This document shows, in pieces, positions 39,979-46,941 of a stretch of DNA of 46,941 bases. Where the stretch lies: positions 1 to 46,941 of the forward strand of contig JAGCNZ010000009.1 in the NCBI GenBank assembly GCA_017645655.1, written 5' to 3'. Under the pieces are notes generated by a model that was not told where the DNA came from, ran no database searches, and was given only the letters and a program-made list of their open reading frames with translations. Position 1 is the stretch's first letter. Every line of letters begins with the position of its first letter. The DNA is from Bacteroidaceae bacterium. Lineage in GTDB: Bacteria; Bacteroidota; Bacteroidia; Bacteroidales; Bacteroidaceae. The translations under genes were made by a program, and so were the position numbers.

Positions 39979-41349
39979 ATGAAACGTATTTTAATACTTC
40001 TTTATTGCCTTTTGCCGACGATTTTGTTCGCTCAAGGCATACTTTCGACTCTCGGCGATATGCATTCCGTCGTGAAGGGGGAAACGTGGGAAAGCGTTGC
40101 TGCCAGTCATGGTATTTCCGTTGTTGCCCTGAAAGCGGCTAATCCCGATGTGAAGAAAGCAAAGCTTAAGAAAGGCACGTTGCTGATTATTCCCCAGGGC
40201 TCCCTGAATCCTTCGAATGCAAATTCGAATGTTGAGACAGCGGCAGGTAATATAGGCTCTCCTTACGTGAGGGTAGGGATGGCTCAGAATGCTCCAGCAC
40301 TAATCCGCACTTCTATCTCCGACCTGAAGGTTGGTGTGTTGCTTCCTCTTGCTGACAAGCGAATGGTTGAGTTCTATAGAGGTTTGCTGATGGCGGCGGA
40401 CAGCGTTCGCAAGAGCGGCGTCAATCTCGACATCCATGCTTGGGATTGTGGTGTGACGACGGCTCAAGTCGAATCTCTGCTACCAAACTTGCAAGGGCTC
40501 GATGTTCTCTTTGGACCAGCTTCTGCCACACAGATTCCGCAGGTTGCCGAAGCTTGCAAGGAGCAGGGTATTCGCATGGTGCTGCCGTTCTATAGCGGTC
40601 AGACGTTGCTGGACTATCCGCTTGTCTATAACGTGACAGCCCCGAGTACATATCTCTACGAGGCAGCGTTGGCGAAGATGATGAGCTTCTATCCGGACAT
40701 GAACTACGTGATTGTTCGCTGTGGCAATGCCGACACCAAAGGAAAGAACTTTACCGATGCCGTCGTCCATGCTTTGGCGCAGAAGTCCGCCACTCCGAGG
40801 ACGCTCGATTTGAACGGCGACGATTTTGCCTATGAGTCTGCTTTCAACCAGTTCCGAGGCAACGTGATTGTCCTGGACAACAGCGATGCCGCTTCCCTGA
40901 ACAGCCTTCTGTCCCGCCTGAAGGCCTTCCGGGCCAAGCATTCCCAGTACCGCTTCTCTTTGCTTGGCTTTGCTGATTGGCAGGACGAGACGGACAGGCT
41001 TCTGGATGATTTCTTTGCCTTCGACACCTATATCGTAAGCCCATATTATTATAACGTGTTGGACGACAGGATTAGAAACTTTGAGAGTGCATATTGGAGC
41101 AACTTCCGAACGTCGGTCATTCAGAGCAATCCTCGCTTTGCCGCCCTTGGCTTCGACCTTGGCTGCTACTTCCTGACGGGCTTGGGCAGCCTGGGCGACA
41201 CGTTCGACCAGATGCAGGGCAGCATCCGGCAGCAGCCCTATCAGAGTTGGTTCCGGTTCGAGCGCGGAGCATCCGGCTTGAGCTTTTTCAACAACTTCGT
41301 GCAGTTCATACACTACACGCCAGAGAACAGGGTAGAGCTTATTCGATGA
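39979..41349 (+). CDS. LysM and periplasmic-binding-like protein
   Basis: A 456-aa protein; signal peptide about residues 1-19 (ending LFAQ). A LysM domain follows at about 28-75 (MHSVVKGETWESVAASHGIS; ANPDVKKAKLKKGTLLIIP), which binds peptidoglycan. From about residue 110 the sequence is LivJ/type 1 periplasmic-binding-like (LKVGVLLPLADKRMVEFYRG; LDVLFGPASATQIPQVAEAC). No ABC transporter genes are adjacent, so it may be a structural or sensory protein rather than a transport receptor. Its stop overlaps the start of the next gene. Confidence 0.82.
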   Translation: MKRILILLYCLLPTILFAQGILSTLGDMHSVVKGETWESVAASHGISVVALKAANPDVKKAKLKKGTLLIIPQGSLNPSNANSNVETAAGNIGSPYVRVGMAQNAPALIRTSISDLKVGVLLPLADKRMVEFYRGLLMAADSVRKSGVNLDIHAWDCGVTTAQVESLLPNLQGLDVLFGPASATQIPQVAEACKEQGIRMVLPFYSGQTLLDYPLVYNVTAPSTYLYEAALAKMMSFYPDMNYVIVRCGNADTKGKNFTDAVVHALAQKSATPRTLDLNGDDFAYESAFNQFRGNVIVLDNSDAASLNSLLSRLKAFRAKHSQYRFSLLGFADWQDETDRLLDDFFAFDTYIVSPYYYNVLDDRIRNFESAYWSNFRTSVIQSNPRFAALGFDLGCYFLTGLGSLGDTFDQMQGSIRQQPYQSWFRFERGASGLSFFNNFVQFIHYTPENRVELIR

Positions 41350-42053
41350 AACGACATTATATATCATATATCGTATGCCTGCTCCTGTCCACCCACGTGA
41401 CGAACGCTCAGGTGGGTGAGGCGCGTACCGACCTCGCCCTGGGTGCCAGCGCAGGCTGTGTGCTCAACCAAGTATCCTTCAAGCCATCCATCAGGCAGAC
41501 CATGAAGCTTGGTCCCACCATCGGCTTTACGGCACGATACACCTGCGAGAAGTACTTCAGCCTGGTATGTGCTTTTCAGGGAGAACTCAACTATACTCAG
41601 GCTGGTTGGAAGGAGAAGACGGAGACTGGCGACAATGGTTATCAGCGAACGGTACATTACGTCCAACTGCCTTTGCTTGCCAATCTCGGTTACGGACGGG
41701 AGCGAGGCGGCGTGAAAGGCTTCCTTGTGGTAGGTCCCCAACTGGGCTTCTGCATCGGCGAGACCATGAAAACGACTGGCGACGGCTCGGGCTACGTCCC
41801 TTATCAGCTTGATGGACTTCCCAATCAGCACGACCTGAAAGTGCAGAGGAAGTTCGAGTACGGCATAACGGGAGGTCTTGGAATGGACGTCAGCACCAAG
41901 AAAGGTCACCATTTCATCATCGAGGGCCGCTACTTCTATGGCTTGAGCGACATGTTCAAGAATTCGAAGAAAGACCCGTTTGCCCGTAGTGCAAACAGCA
42001 CCATCACAGCCAAAGTGTCCTACCTCTTCGACGTCAAGAAGACGAAGTTCTAG
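41346..42053 (+). CDS. Outer-membrane beta-barrel protein (PorT-like)
   Basis: A 235-aa protein from ATG 41346, which overlaps the upstream TGA (ATGA). Signal peptide MKRHYISYIVCLLLSTHVTN-AQ. The mature part has alternating strands (LALGASAGCVLNQVSF; TIGFTARYTCEKYFSLVC; YVQLPLLANLGYG), the pattern of the eight-strand OMP_b-brl_2 / PorT family. In type IX-bearing bacteria PorT assists secretion, but similar barrels have other roles, so the name is family-level only. Co-transcription with the LysM protein suggests a shared envelope function. Confidence 0.78.
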   Translation: MKRHYISYIVCLLLSTHVTNAQVGEARTDLALGASAGCVLNQVSFKPSIRQTMKLGPTIGFTARYTCEKYFSLVCAFQGELNYTQAGWKEKTETGDNGYQRTVHYVQLPLLANLGYGRERGGVKGFLVVGPQLGFCIGETMKTTGDGSGYVPYQLDGLPNQHDLKVQRKFEYGITGGLGMDVSTKKGHHFIIEGRYFYGLSDMFKNSKKDPFARSANSTITAKVSYLFDVKKTKF

Positions 42054-42069
42054 TCTACTTTTCAAACTG

Positions 42070-42184
42070 CGCGTGGAGTGTTTGCAAACTTAACGTGGGT
42101 AAAATGAAATTATAACGTGGAATATTTGAAATATCACGTGGGTAAAATGGATTTATCCCGTGGGTAAATTTCAAACTTAACGTG
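42070..42184 (-). repeat. Intergenic 22-bp CACGTG array (reverse orientation, converging genes)
   Basis: Motif starts at 42070 (CGCGTG), 42092 and 42114 (AACGTG), 42135 (CACGTG), 42157 (CCCGTG) and 42179 (AACGTG); steps 22, 22, 21, 22, 22. The 21-bp step again spans a palindrome-like AATATTTGAAATAT. It fills the whole gap between the barrel gene and dnaG. Confidence 0.92.
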
Positions 42185-42199
42185 GCGTGTTTGAAGACT

Positions 42200-44191
42200 T
42201 CACTTGAGTACTACGCGGGCACCGCAGATTTTGGCGAGTTCCTTCACGAGTTTGGACTTCTCGTTGAACTCGCTCATTAGCTGGTGATACCGTTCCCTGT
42301 CTTCCTTCACTTCCGGCCGCTTCATCTGCTCGATGATGTCCTGAAGTGCCTTTTGCACAATGCCGAGCTTGTAGCTGGCGATAAGGCTGGGCACAATCTC
42401 ATCGAGTCGCTCGTCGGAATCGGCTTCTTTCTCATCTTTCTGATCGGGAAGCGTCGTTGTTGCAGGGGTGTTGAACATTTTGCTAAGCGCTACGATGTCA
42501 GGGCCTAATTCGAGTGCAAGATTACGAATCTCTTCTTTGGGATGACTGATGAAATACTGCTCGGCACGGAAGTTGGGCGTGTGAGAACGCTCAATAGCCT
42601 CGTCGAGTATCTGCCTGTAAATGGGCGACTGAAGTTGGATGTCGTCGTCCTTGAGGCTCAGCGAAATGTACTCGGCCACAGTCAGGGGCACCTCCTTGCC
42701 GTTCTCGTCGTCAATATAGCACATCACTTTCTCGCCATGGCGGATAATCATTTGAGCGATAGATGCTTCAATGCCTTTTATTCCACCTTGAGCTATAGGT
42801 GAGACTGTTGTATTTTCTTTTCTTTCTTGTGCGTTGGCTTGATTTTTATCCCGTTGTGCATTCACAGCTCTTTCAATGAGGCGCTCTGGCATATTCAGTT
42901 GCAGAGATGCATAACGGATATAGAGTGTGCGCTTTATCTCGTCGGGAATGATAGCGATACTCTCTGCCACATTGTGGATGAGTCGCTCTTCGGCATCGGG
43001 TTCGTCCTTCTTGCCATCCAAGGCATGCGAAGCCTTGAACGTGATGAAATCGACCTGATTGTCTTGCAAGTACTGCTGATATTCGGTTGCGGAGTGGTTC
43101 CGGGCAAAGCTGTCGGGGTCTTCTCCGTCAGGCAGGAGTAGGAGCTTGACGTTCATGCCTTGGGAAAGGAGCATGTCTATGCCACGCTCGCTTGCATGTA
43201 TGCCTGCGTCATCGCCGTCGAAAATGACTGTAATGTTGTCCGTGATACGGTGAATGAGGTGAATCTGTTCGGCTGTTAGGGCTGTGCCAGACGACGAAAC
43301 GACGTTCTCGATTCCTTGTTGATGCATAGCCATTACGTCAGTGTAGCCCTCCACAAGGTAGCAGAGATCTGCCTTTCGAATGGCTTGTCGCGCTTGGAAG
43401 AGGCCGAAAAGCTCTTTCCTCTTGCTGTAGATGATGCTTTCAGGCGAGTTCTGATACTTGATGGCAACCCCCTTCGTAGCTGCATCAAGCACGCGACCTC
43501 CAAAGCCAGCAACACGACCGCTTGCCGTGAAGATGGGCCACATCACACGTCCGAAGAAGCGGTCTCGCAGGCTTCCGTCGTCGCGTTTGAGGCTCAATCC
43601 TGTTCCCACGCTCAGTCGCGGTTCCATCTCGTTCTGGTTGTTCACGAGATAACGCTCTTGATAGCCTTCCTTCAGGGCGTCTTCCGAGAGCGAAACCTTC
43701 TTGCTGTTCGGGCAATAACCCACTTGGAACTTCTCCAAGATGTCGTCCCTGAAGCCTCGGTTTCGGAAGTATGCCAGGCCGATTGCCTTGCCGTCGGGGG
43801 TGTCCCAAAGCTGCTTCTTGAACCAATCTCGCGCCCATTCGTTGAGAATGAACATGCTCTCGCGGTCACCTCTCGACTGAATCTCTTCCTGCGTCAACTC
43901 TTTTTCCTCAATCTTGATGCCGTATTTCTTTGCCAAATAGCGTAGCGCATCGGGGTAGGAGAGTTGCTCGTGCTTCATGATAAACCCAACAGGACTGCCG
44001 CCTTCGCCACATGCAAAGCACTTGCAATAGTTGCGAGCAGGCGATACCATGAACGAAGGTGTGCGGTCGTCGTGGAAGGGACAAAGCCCTTTCAGGTTGG
44101 CACCAGCACGCTTCAGGGTCACGAAATCGGAAACGACGTCCACGATGTTCGCGGCATCAAGTATCTTGTCAACGGTTATGCGGTCTATCAT
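42200..44191 (-). CDS. dnaG: DNA primase
   Basis: A 663-aa replication primase that synthesises RNA primers. The N-terminal zinc ribbon is CPFHDDRTPSF ... CKCFACGEGG (C-x2-H-x-C-x2-C). The Toprim core has LVEGYTDVMAMHQQG (acidic Glu) and VIFDGDDAGIHASERG (D-x-D). The C-terminus (about residues 450-660) is helical and would interact with the helicase DnaB. The gene order rplY-pth-pepT-S4-dnaG on one strand is seen; the spacing to the S4 gene is 32 bp. Confidence 0.97.
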   Translation of the reverse strand: MIDRITVDKILDAANIVDVVSDFVTLKRAGANLKGLCPFHDDRTPSFMVSPARNYCKCFACGEGGSPVGFIMKHEQLSYPDALRYLAKKYGIKIEEKELTQEEIQSRGDRESMFILNEWARDWFKKQLWDTPDGKAIGLAYFRNRGFRDDILEKFQVGYCPNSKKVSLSEDALKEGYQERYLVNNQNEMEPRLSVGTGLSLKRDDGSLRDRFFGRVMWPIFTASGRVAGFGGRVLDAATKGVAIKYQNSPESIIYSKRKELFGLFQARQAIRKADLCYLVEGYTDVMAMHQQGIENVVSSSGTALTAEQIHLIHRITDNITVIFDGDDAGIHASERGIDMLLSQGMNVKLLLLPDGEDPDSFARNHSATEYQQYLQDNQVDFITFKASHALDGKKDEPDAEERLIHNVAESIAIIPDEIKRTLYIRYASLQLNMPERLIERAVNAQRDKNQANAQERKENTTVSPIAQGGIKGIEASIAQMIIRHGEKVMCYIDDENGKEVPLTVAEYISLSLKDDDIQLQSPIYRQILDEAIERSHTPNFRAEQYFISHPKEEIRNLALELGPDIVALSKMFNTPATTTLPDQKDEKEADSDERLDEIVPSLIASYKLGIVQKALQDIIEQMKRPEVKEDRERYHQLMSEFNEKSKLVKELAKICGARVVLK

Positions 44192-44223
44192 ACTTTCTAG
44201 TTTTACTAGCTTTACTAGAGATT

Positions 44224-44649
44224 CTAGTTCTCATCATCCATGTCGAACTCAAAGTCGCCAAAGAACTCGGGCACTTCGCTCTGGAAGTCATCAAGGCTGC
44301 GGCGGTCTTTCTTGGTGGGGCGACCTGTTCCTTTGGCTCTGCCAACGAAGCCGCTTATCTTGCTCATCTCGAGGATTTCGTACTGGTCGGGCGTCGTGAT
44401 GTTCTCCAGTATCTCTGGAATGAGCTTGGCTCCGACGCGTCTCTCGATGGGTTGAAGCACTCGGAAGCTGTAGGTGATAGGGGCTTTGCGAACGCTTACC
44501 ACATCGCCAGCCTTAATCATTCGGCTTGCCTTGAGCTGCACGCCGCCCATGCTCACTTGCCCTTTCTTGCAAGCTGCAGCAGCGATGGTGCGCGTCTTGA
44601 AGATGCGAGCTGCCCACAGCCATTTGTCTATCCGAGCCTCGTTGTTCAT
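44224..44649 (-). CDS. S4-domain RNA-binding protein (Hsp15-like)
   Basis: A 141-aa protein. The first about 65 residues are an S4 domain: RIDKWLWAARIFKTRTIAAA, then CKKGQVSMGGVQLKASRMIK and AGDVVSVRK. Hsp15/HslR-type proteins bind ribosomal RNA of stalled 50S particles. The rest includes a basic segment (GRAKGTGRPTKKDRRSL) and a very acidic tail ending FGDFEFDMDDEN. No other domain was seen. The downstream gap to dnaG (44192-44223) holds short CTAG-rich repeats. Confidence 0.85.
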   Translation of the reverse strand: MNNEARIDKWLWAARIFKTRTIAAAACKKGQVSMGGVQLKASRMIKAGDVVSVRKAPITYSFRVLQPIERRVGAKLIPEILENITTPDQYEILEMSKISGFVGRAKGTGRPTKKDRRSLDDFQSEVPEFFGDFEFDMDDEN

Positions 44650-44650
44650 T

Positions 44651-44746
44651 TTAATTCATAATTCTCAATGCATAATTCATAATTATTTCTTCACAAAACT
44701 TCGGGCGTAGCCTTATTGTGAATTGTGAATTATGAATTATGAATTA
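44651..44746. repeat. AATTCATAATTC inverted repeat around the pepT 3' end
   Basis: TTAATTCATAATTC (from 44651) and its inverse GAATTATGAATTAA (to 44746) are arms of about 30 bp with some mismatches, separated by about 30 bp containing CTTCGGGCGTAG. The right arm encodes the last residues and the stop of pepT. Direct copies of the left arm recur at 45947-45980. Confidence 0.75.
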
Positions 44747-45962
44747 ATTTACAGATGTTCACGACGGTCATCATCGCCTTTTCCATGCTCTGGATGGGTA
44801 CGAACTCATGGCGACCGTGGAAGTTAAGTCCACCAGCGAATATGTTGGGGCAGGGGAGACCTTTGAAGCTGAGTTGAGCGCCATCGGTGCCTCCTCTGAT
44901 GGGTACGACGTTGCAGAAGCCACAAGCCTCTTCGATAGCTTTCTTGGCGATGTCTGTCACCTGAGGTTTGTCCTGCAATTGGCTCAACATATTATAATAC
45001 TGGTCCTTCACCTCAGCCTTCACCGTACCCTCTCCATACTTAGCATTAAGCTTCTCTGCAAGGTCGAGAACAACCTGTTTGCGACGCTTGAAGATATCTG
45101 TGTCGTGGTCGCGAATAATGAAGGAGAGTTGCGCCTCTTCTACGGTGCCGCTCATGCCTGTCAAATGGAAGAAACCTTCGTACCCTTCAGTCATCTCAGG
45201 TCGCTCGTCATCAGGCATATGGAATAAAAACTCTGAAGCAATGATGCAAGCGTTCTTCATCTTGCCTTTTGCGTAACCAGGATGCACGTTGCAGCCCTTG
45301 ACGAGTATCTTTGCGCTGGCAGCATTAAAGTTCTCATACTCCAGTTCGCCCACCTCGCTGCCGTCCATCGTGTAAGCCCATTCGCAACCAAACTTCTCGA
45401 CGTCGAAGAGATGAGCTCCAGCGCCAATCTCCTCATCGGGATTGAAGGCGACGCGAATCTTGCCGTGCTTGATTTCGGGATGAGCCATCAGATAGGTCAT
45501 CGCGGTCACAATCTCAGCAATACCTGCCTTGTCGTCAGCTCCGAGAAGTGTGTGGCCATCAGTAACGATGAGGTCTTCGCCGATGTGTTCCTTGAGTTCA
45601 GGGAACTGGCTGACAGTCGTCACGATGTTCTCTTCTTGGCAAAGCACGATATCCGAGCCGTCATAGTTTTCGATGATGCGAGGCTTGATGTCCTTACCGC
45701 TGCAATCGGGGCTGGTGTCCATGTGTGCGATGAAGCCGATTGTTGGCACCTGCTTGTCGGTGTTGGCAGGCAGAGTGGCATAAACGTAGCCGTGCTCATC
45801 CATTTCCACTTCTGTGAGGCCGAGCGCTTTCAACTCATCGCGCAAGTATTCGGCCAAAGCAAACTGCTTCTCTGTGCTAGGACATTGCGACTCGTTCTCT
45901 TCGCTACTTTGCGTGTCAAAGCTGACATATTTCAGAAATCGTTCTGTTAATTCATAATTCAT
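44730..45962 (-). CDS. pepT: Peptidase T (tripeptide aminopeptidase)
   Basis: A 410-aa cytoplasmic M20 metallopeptidase that removes the N-terminal residue of tripeptides. Zinc ligands: [10 protein letters not shown] (His, Asp), [15 protein letters not shown] (bridging Asp), [10 protein letters not shown] (Glu-Glu) and [13 protein letters not shown] (dimer-domain region). Normal length. The start ATG (MNYELTERF) and the end (KLIHNS-stop) lie in AATTATGAATTATG-type repeats on both sides, so both ends of the coding sequence have been written by repeat DNA. Homologues usually lack this N-terminal NYEL. Confidence 0.95.
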   Translation of the reverse strand: MNYELTERFLKYVSFDTQSSEENESQCPSTEKQFALAEYLRDELKALGLTEVEMDEHGYVYATLPANTDKQVPTIGFIAHMDTSPDCSGKDIKPRIIENYDGSDIVLCQEENIVTTVSQFPELKEHIGEDLIVTDGHTLLGADDKAGIAEIVTAMTYLMAHPEIKHGKIRVAFNPDEEIGAGAHLFDVEKFGCEWAYTMDGSEVGELEYENFNAASAKILVKGCNVHPGYAKGKMKNACIIASEFLFHMPDDERPEMTEGYEGFFHLTGMSGTVEEAQLSFIIRDHDTDIFKRRKQVVLDLAEKLNAKYGEGTVKAEVKDQYYNMLSQLQDKPQVTDIAKKAIEEACGFCNVVPIRGGTDGAQLSFKGLPCPNIFAGGLNFHGRHEFVPIQSMEKAMMTVVNICKLIHNS

Positions 45963-45980
45963 AATTCACAATTCATAATT
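45947..45980. repeat. AATTCATAATTC direct repeat at the pepT start
   Basis: Four tandem copies of the 8-10-bp ATTCATAATTC-type unit, ending in AATTCATAATTGCC. Related copies at 44651-44746. It is followed by a T/C-rich CACTCTTC tract (about 46003-46033), also low complexity. Confidence 0.75.
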
Positions 45981-46038
45981 GCCGAGTTGAAAAGTTGTGA
46001 CTTTTATTCTTCACTCTTCACTCTTCGTTCTTCATTTA

Positions 46039-46602
46039 TTATTTATTATTGTAATTGCACATTGCAAATTGCATGCCGCTTAGGGCGAAGGCTTTGATGG
46101 CGTCGCATGCCACGAGTGCCTTTTCGTTGACGATTTGCTCCTCTTCCGGCGTGAACTTGCTGAGCACGAAATCCACCTGATAGCCTTGCGGGAAGTCGCT
46201 CCCTATGCCGAAACGTAGGCGGTTGTAGCCTTGTCCTCCAAGCGTCTGAGCAATATGTTTCAGGCCGTTGTGACCTCCGTCGCTTCCGTTTTGCCTGAGA
46301 CGAATTGTGCCGAGAGGCAGGCTGAGGTCGTCAACGACGACAAGCATGTTCTCGACGGGTATGTTTTCCTGCAGCAACCAGTAGCGAACGGCATTGCCAG
46401 AAAGGTTCATATAGGTGGACGGCTTGAGCAGCACCAACTCTGCGTTCTTCACTCGCATGTGGGCTACGAAGCCGTACCGACGGTCTTCAAAAGCAGTATT
46501 GGACGCCTTAGATAGGGCGTCCAATACTCTAAATCCGATATTGTGGCGGGTTCCGTCGTACTCGGGGCCGATGTTACCCAACCCTACAATGAGGTATTTC
46601 AT
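46039..46602 (-). CDS. pth: Peptidyl-tRNA hydrolase
   Basis: A 187-aa enzyme that releases tRNA from peptidyl-tRNA dropped by ribosomes. [20 protein letters not shown] holds the conserved N-terminal Asn and the catalytic His; [12 protein letters not shown] and [16 protein letters not shown] (catalytic-site Asp) follow, and [12 protein letters not shown] is the tRNA-binding loop. The gene begins 5 bp after rplY (46603-46607), a very common pairing. Confidence 0.95.
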   Translation of the reverse strand: MKYLIVGLGNIGPEYDGTRHNIGFRVLDALSKASNTAFEDRRYGFVAHMRVKNAELVLLKPSTYMNLSGNAVRYWLLQENIPVENMLVVVDDLSLPLGTIRLRQNGSDGGHNGLKHIAQTLGGQGYNRLRFGIGSDFPQGYQVDFVLSKFTPEEEQIVNEKALVACDAIKAFALSGMQFAMCNYNNK

Positions 46603-46607
46603 TTAGG

Positions 46608-46941
46608 TTATTCTGCTGCAGGTGCCTCACCGCTGTCCTCGGTCTTGGACGCAGCACTCATGGCGCTTCTGGTCATCTTAACCTGGCAGACAACAACGCT
46701 GGGGCTGGTCACCATTTCGAGACCTTCGAAGCTGAGGTCGGCCACCTTGATGGTCTTGCCGAGGCCAAGGCTTGTAACATCGATGTTGAGGTGCTCGGGT
46801 ATGGCTGTGTAGGGAGCGCGAACCTTGAGCTTGCGCACGTTTGCAGAGAGCTTACCACCGGCGCGAACACCTTCTGCCAGGCCGTTCAACTTGATGGGAA
46901 CTTCCATCACGATGGGCTTCTTCTCGGTAATTTCATAGAAG
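46608..46941 (-). CDS. rplY: Ribosomal protein L25 (CTC family), C-terminal part
   Basis: The frame is open to the right edge of the window, with 110 residues visible starting FYEITEKKPIVMEVPI. KLNGLAEGVRAGGKLSANVR and APYTAIPEHLNIDVTSLGLG match the C-terminal beta domain of the long, two-domain CTC form of L25, which binds 5S rRNA through its missing N-terminal domain. The tail (SKTEDSGEAPAAE) is acidic and flexible. It lies directly upstream of pth, its usual partner. Confidence 0.9.
   Translation of the reverse strand, partial: FYEITEKKPIVMEVPIKLNGLAEGVRAGGKLSANVRKLKVRAPYTAIPEHLNIDVTSLGLGKTIKVADLSFEGLEMVTSPSVVVCQVKMTRSAMSAASKTEDSGEAPAAE

Noticed and set aside
41094-41345. N-terminal extension of the barrel gene
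   Set aside because: It overlaps the LysM gene in another frame; the signal peptide begins at ATG 41346.

Overview
The window looks like chromosomal DNA of a Bacteroidales bacterium, most likely Prevotellaceae. This rests on many copies of the Bacteroidetes sigma-factor promoter (TTTG or CTTG, 19-20 bp, TAnnTTTG), the near absence of Shine-Dalgarno sites, type IX secretion sorting domains, a PPi-type phosphofructokinase, DUF4296/DUF4494 proteins, a zinc-less TraR/DksA protein and a FadL-type porin. No rRNA, tRNA, CRISPR array, integrase or complete insertion sequence was found.

Layout. 1-1288 is a decayed accessory patch: the start of a DUF2442 gene, a beheaded DUF4160 remnant, a small broken ORF coupled to a minimal nucleotidyltransferase, and a 122-bp nested inverted-repeat element. 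1289-6489 is a three-gene plus-strand operon of secreted proteins (beta-helix, YWFDD-repeat, leucine-rich repeat with a type IX-like C-terminus). 6807-10957 holds transketolase and RpiB, with RpiB read through in frame into a secreted DUF4419 protein. 11275-16878 is ileS, traR/dksA, lspA, a DUF4296 lipoprotein and a very small ORF. 17114-21346 holds a FadL/OmpP1 porin, a DbpA-like DEAD-box helicase and an NhaD-type antiporter. 21736-22245 is a lone secreted protein behind a leader that contains a perfect 29-bp inverted repeat. 22590-29750 is a seven-gene minus-strand operon (87-aa protein, acyltransferase, amidase/golvesin protein, 111-aa protein, YgiQ, DUF4494, YggS). 30545-33065 is PPi-phosphofructokinase and a membrane-anchored GH25 muramidase. 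33067-35573 is a Na/Pi cotransporter and a voltage-gated K+ channel. 35928-39905 holds a type IX type-B protein, uvrA and a small secreted protein. 39979-42053 is a LysM/periplasmic-binding-like protein and an outer-membrane beta-barrel. 42200-46941 holds dnaG, an S4 protein, pepT, pth and the end of rplY.

The genes are mostly housekeeping. The unusual content is between and across them. (1) Seven of the large intergenic gaps carry arrays in which CACGTG or a one- or two-base variant recurs on a 22-bp grid. Four arrays share the same internal order, including a single 21-bp step, so they are copies of one composite element. (2) A G/C-palindromic element (65 and 96 bp) sits inside ileS as a translated 22-residue insert, and also supplies the start region of the DEAD-box helicase. 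Both proteins carry the same peptide, LPLKGDGGS. (3) AATTCATAATTC-type repeats provide both the first and last codons of pepT. These three repeat classes suggest a genome shaped by small non-autonomous repeats that are tolerated in, and partly recruited into, coding sequence.
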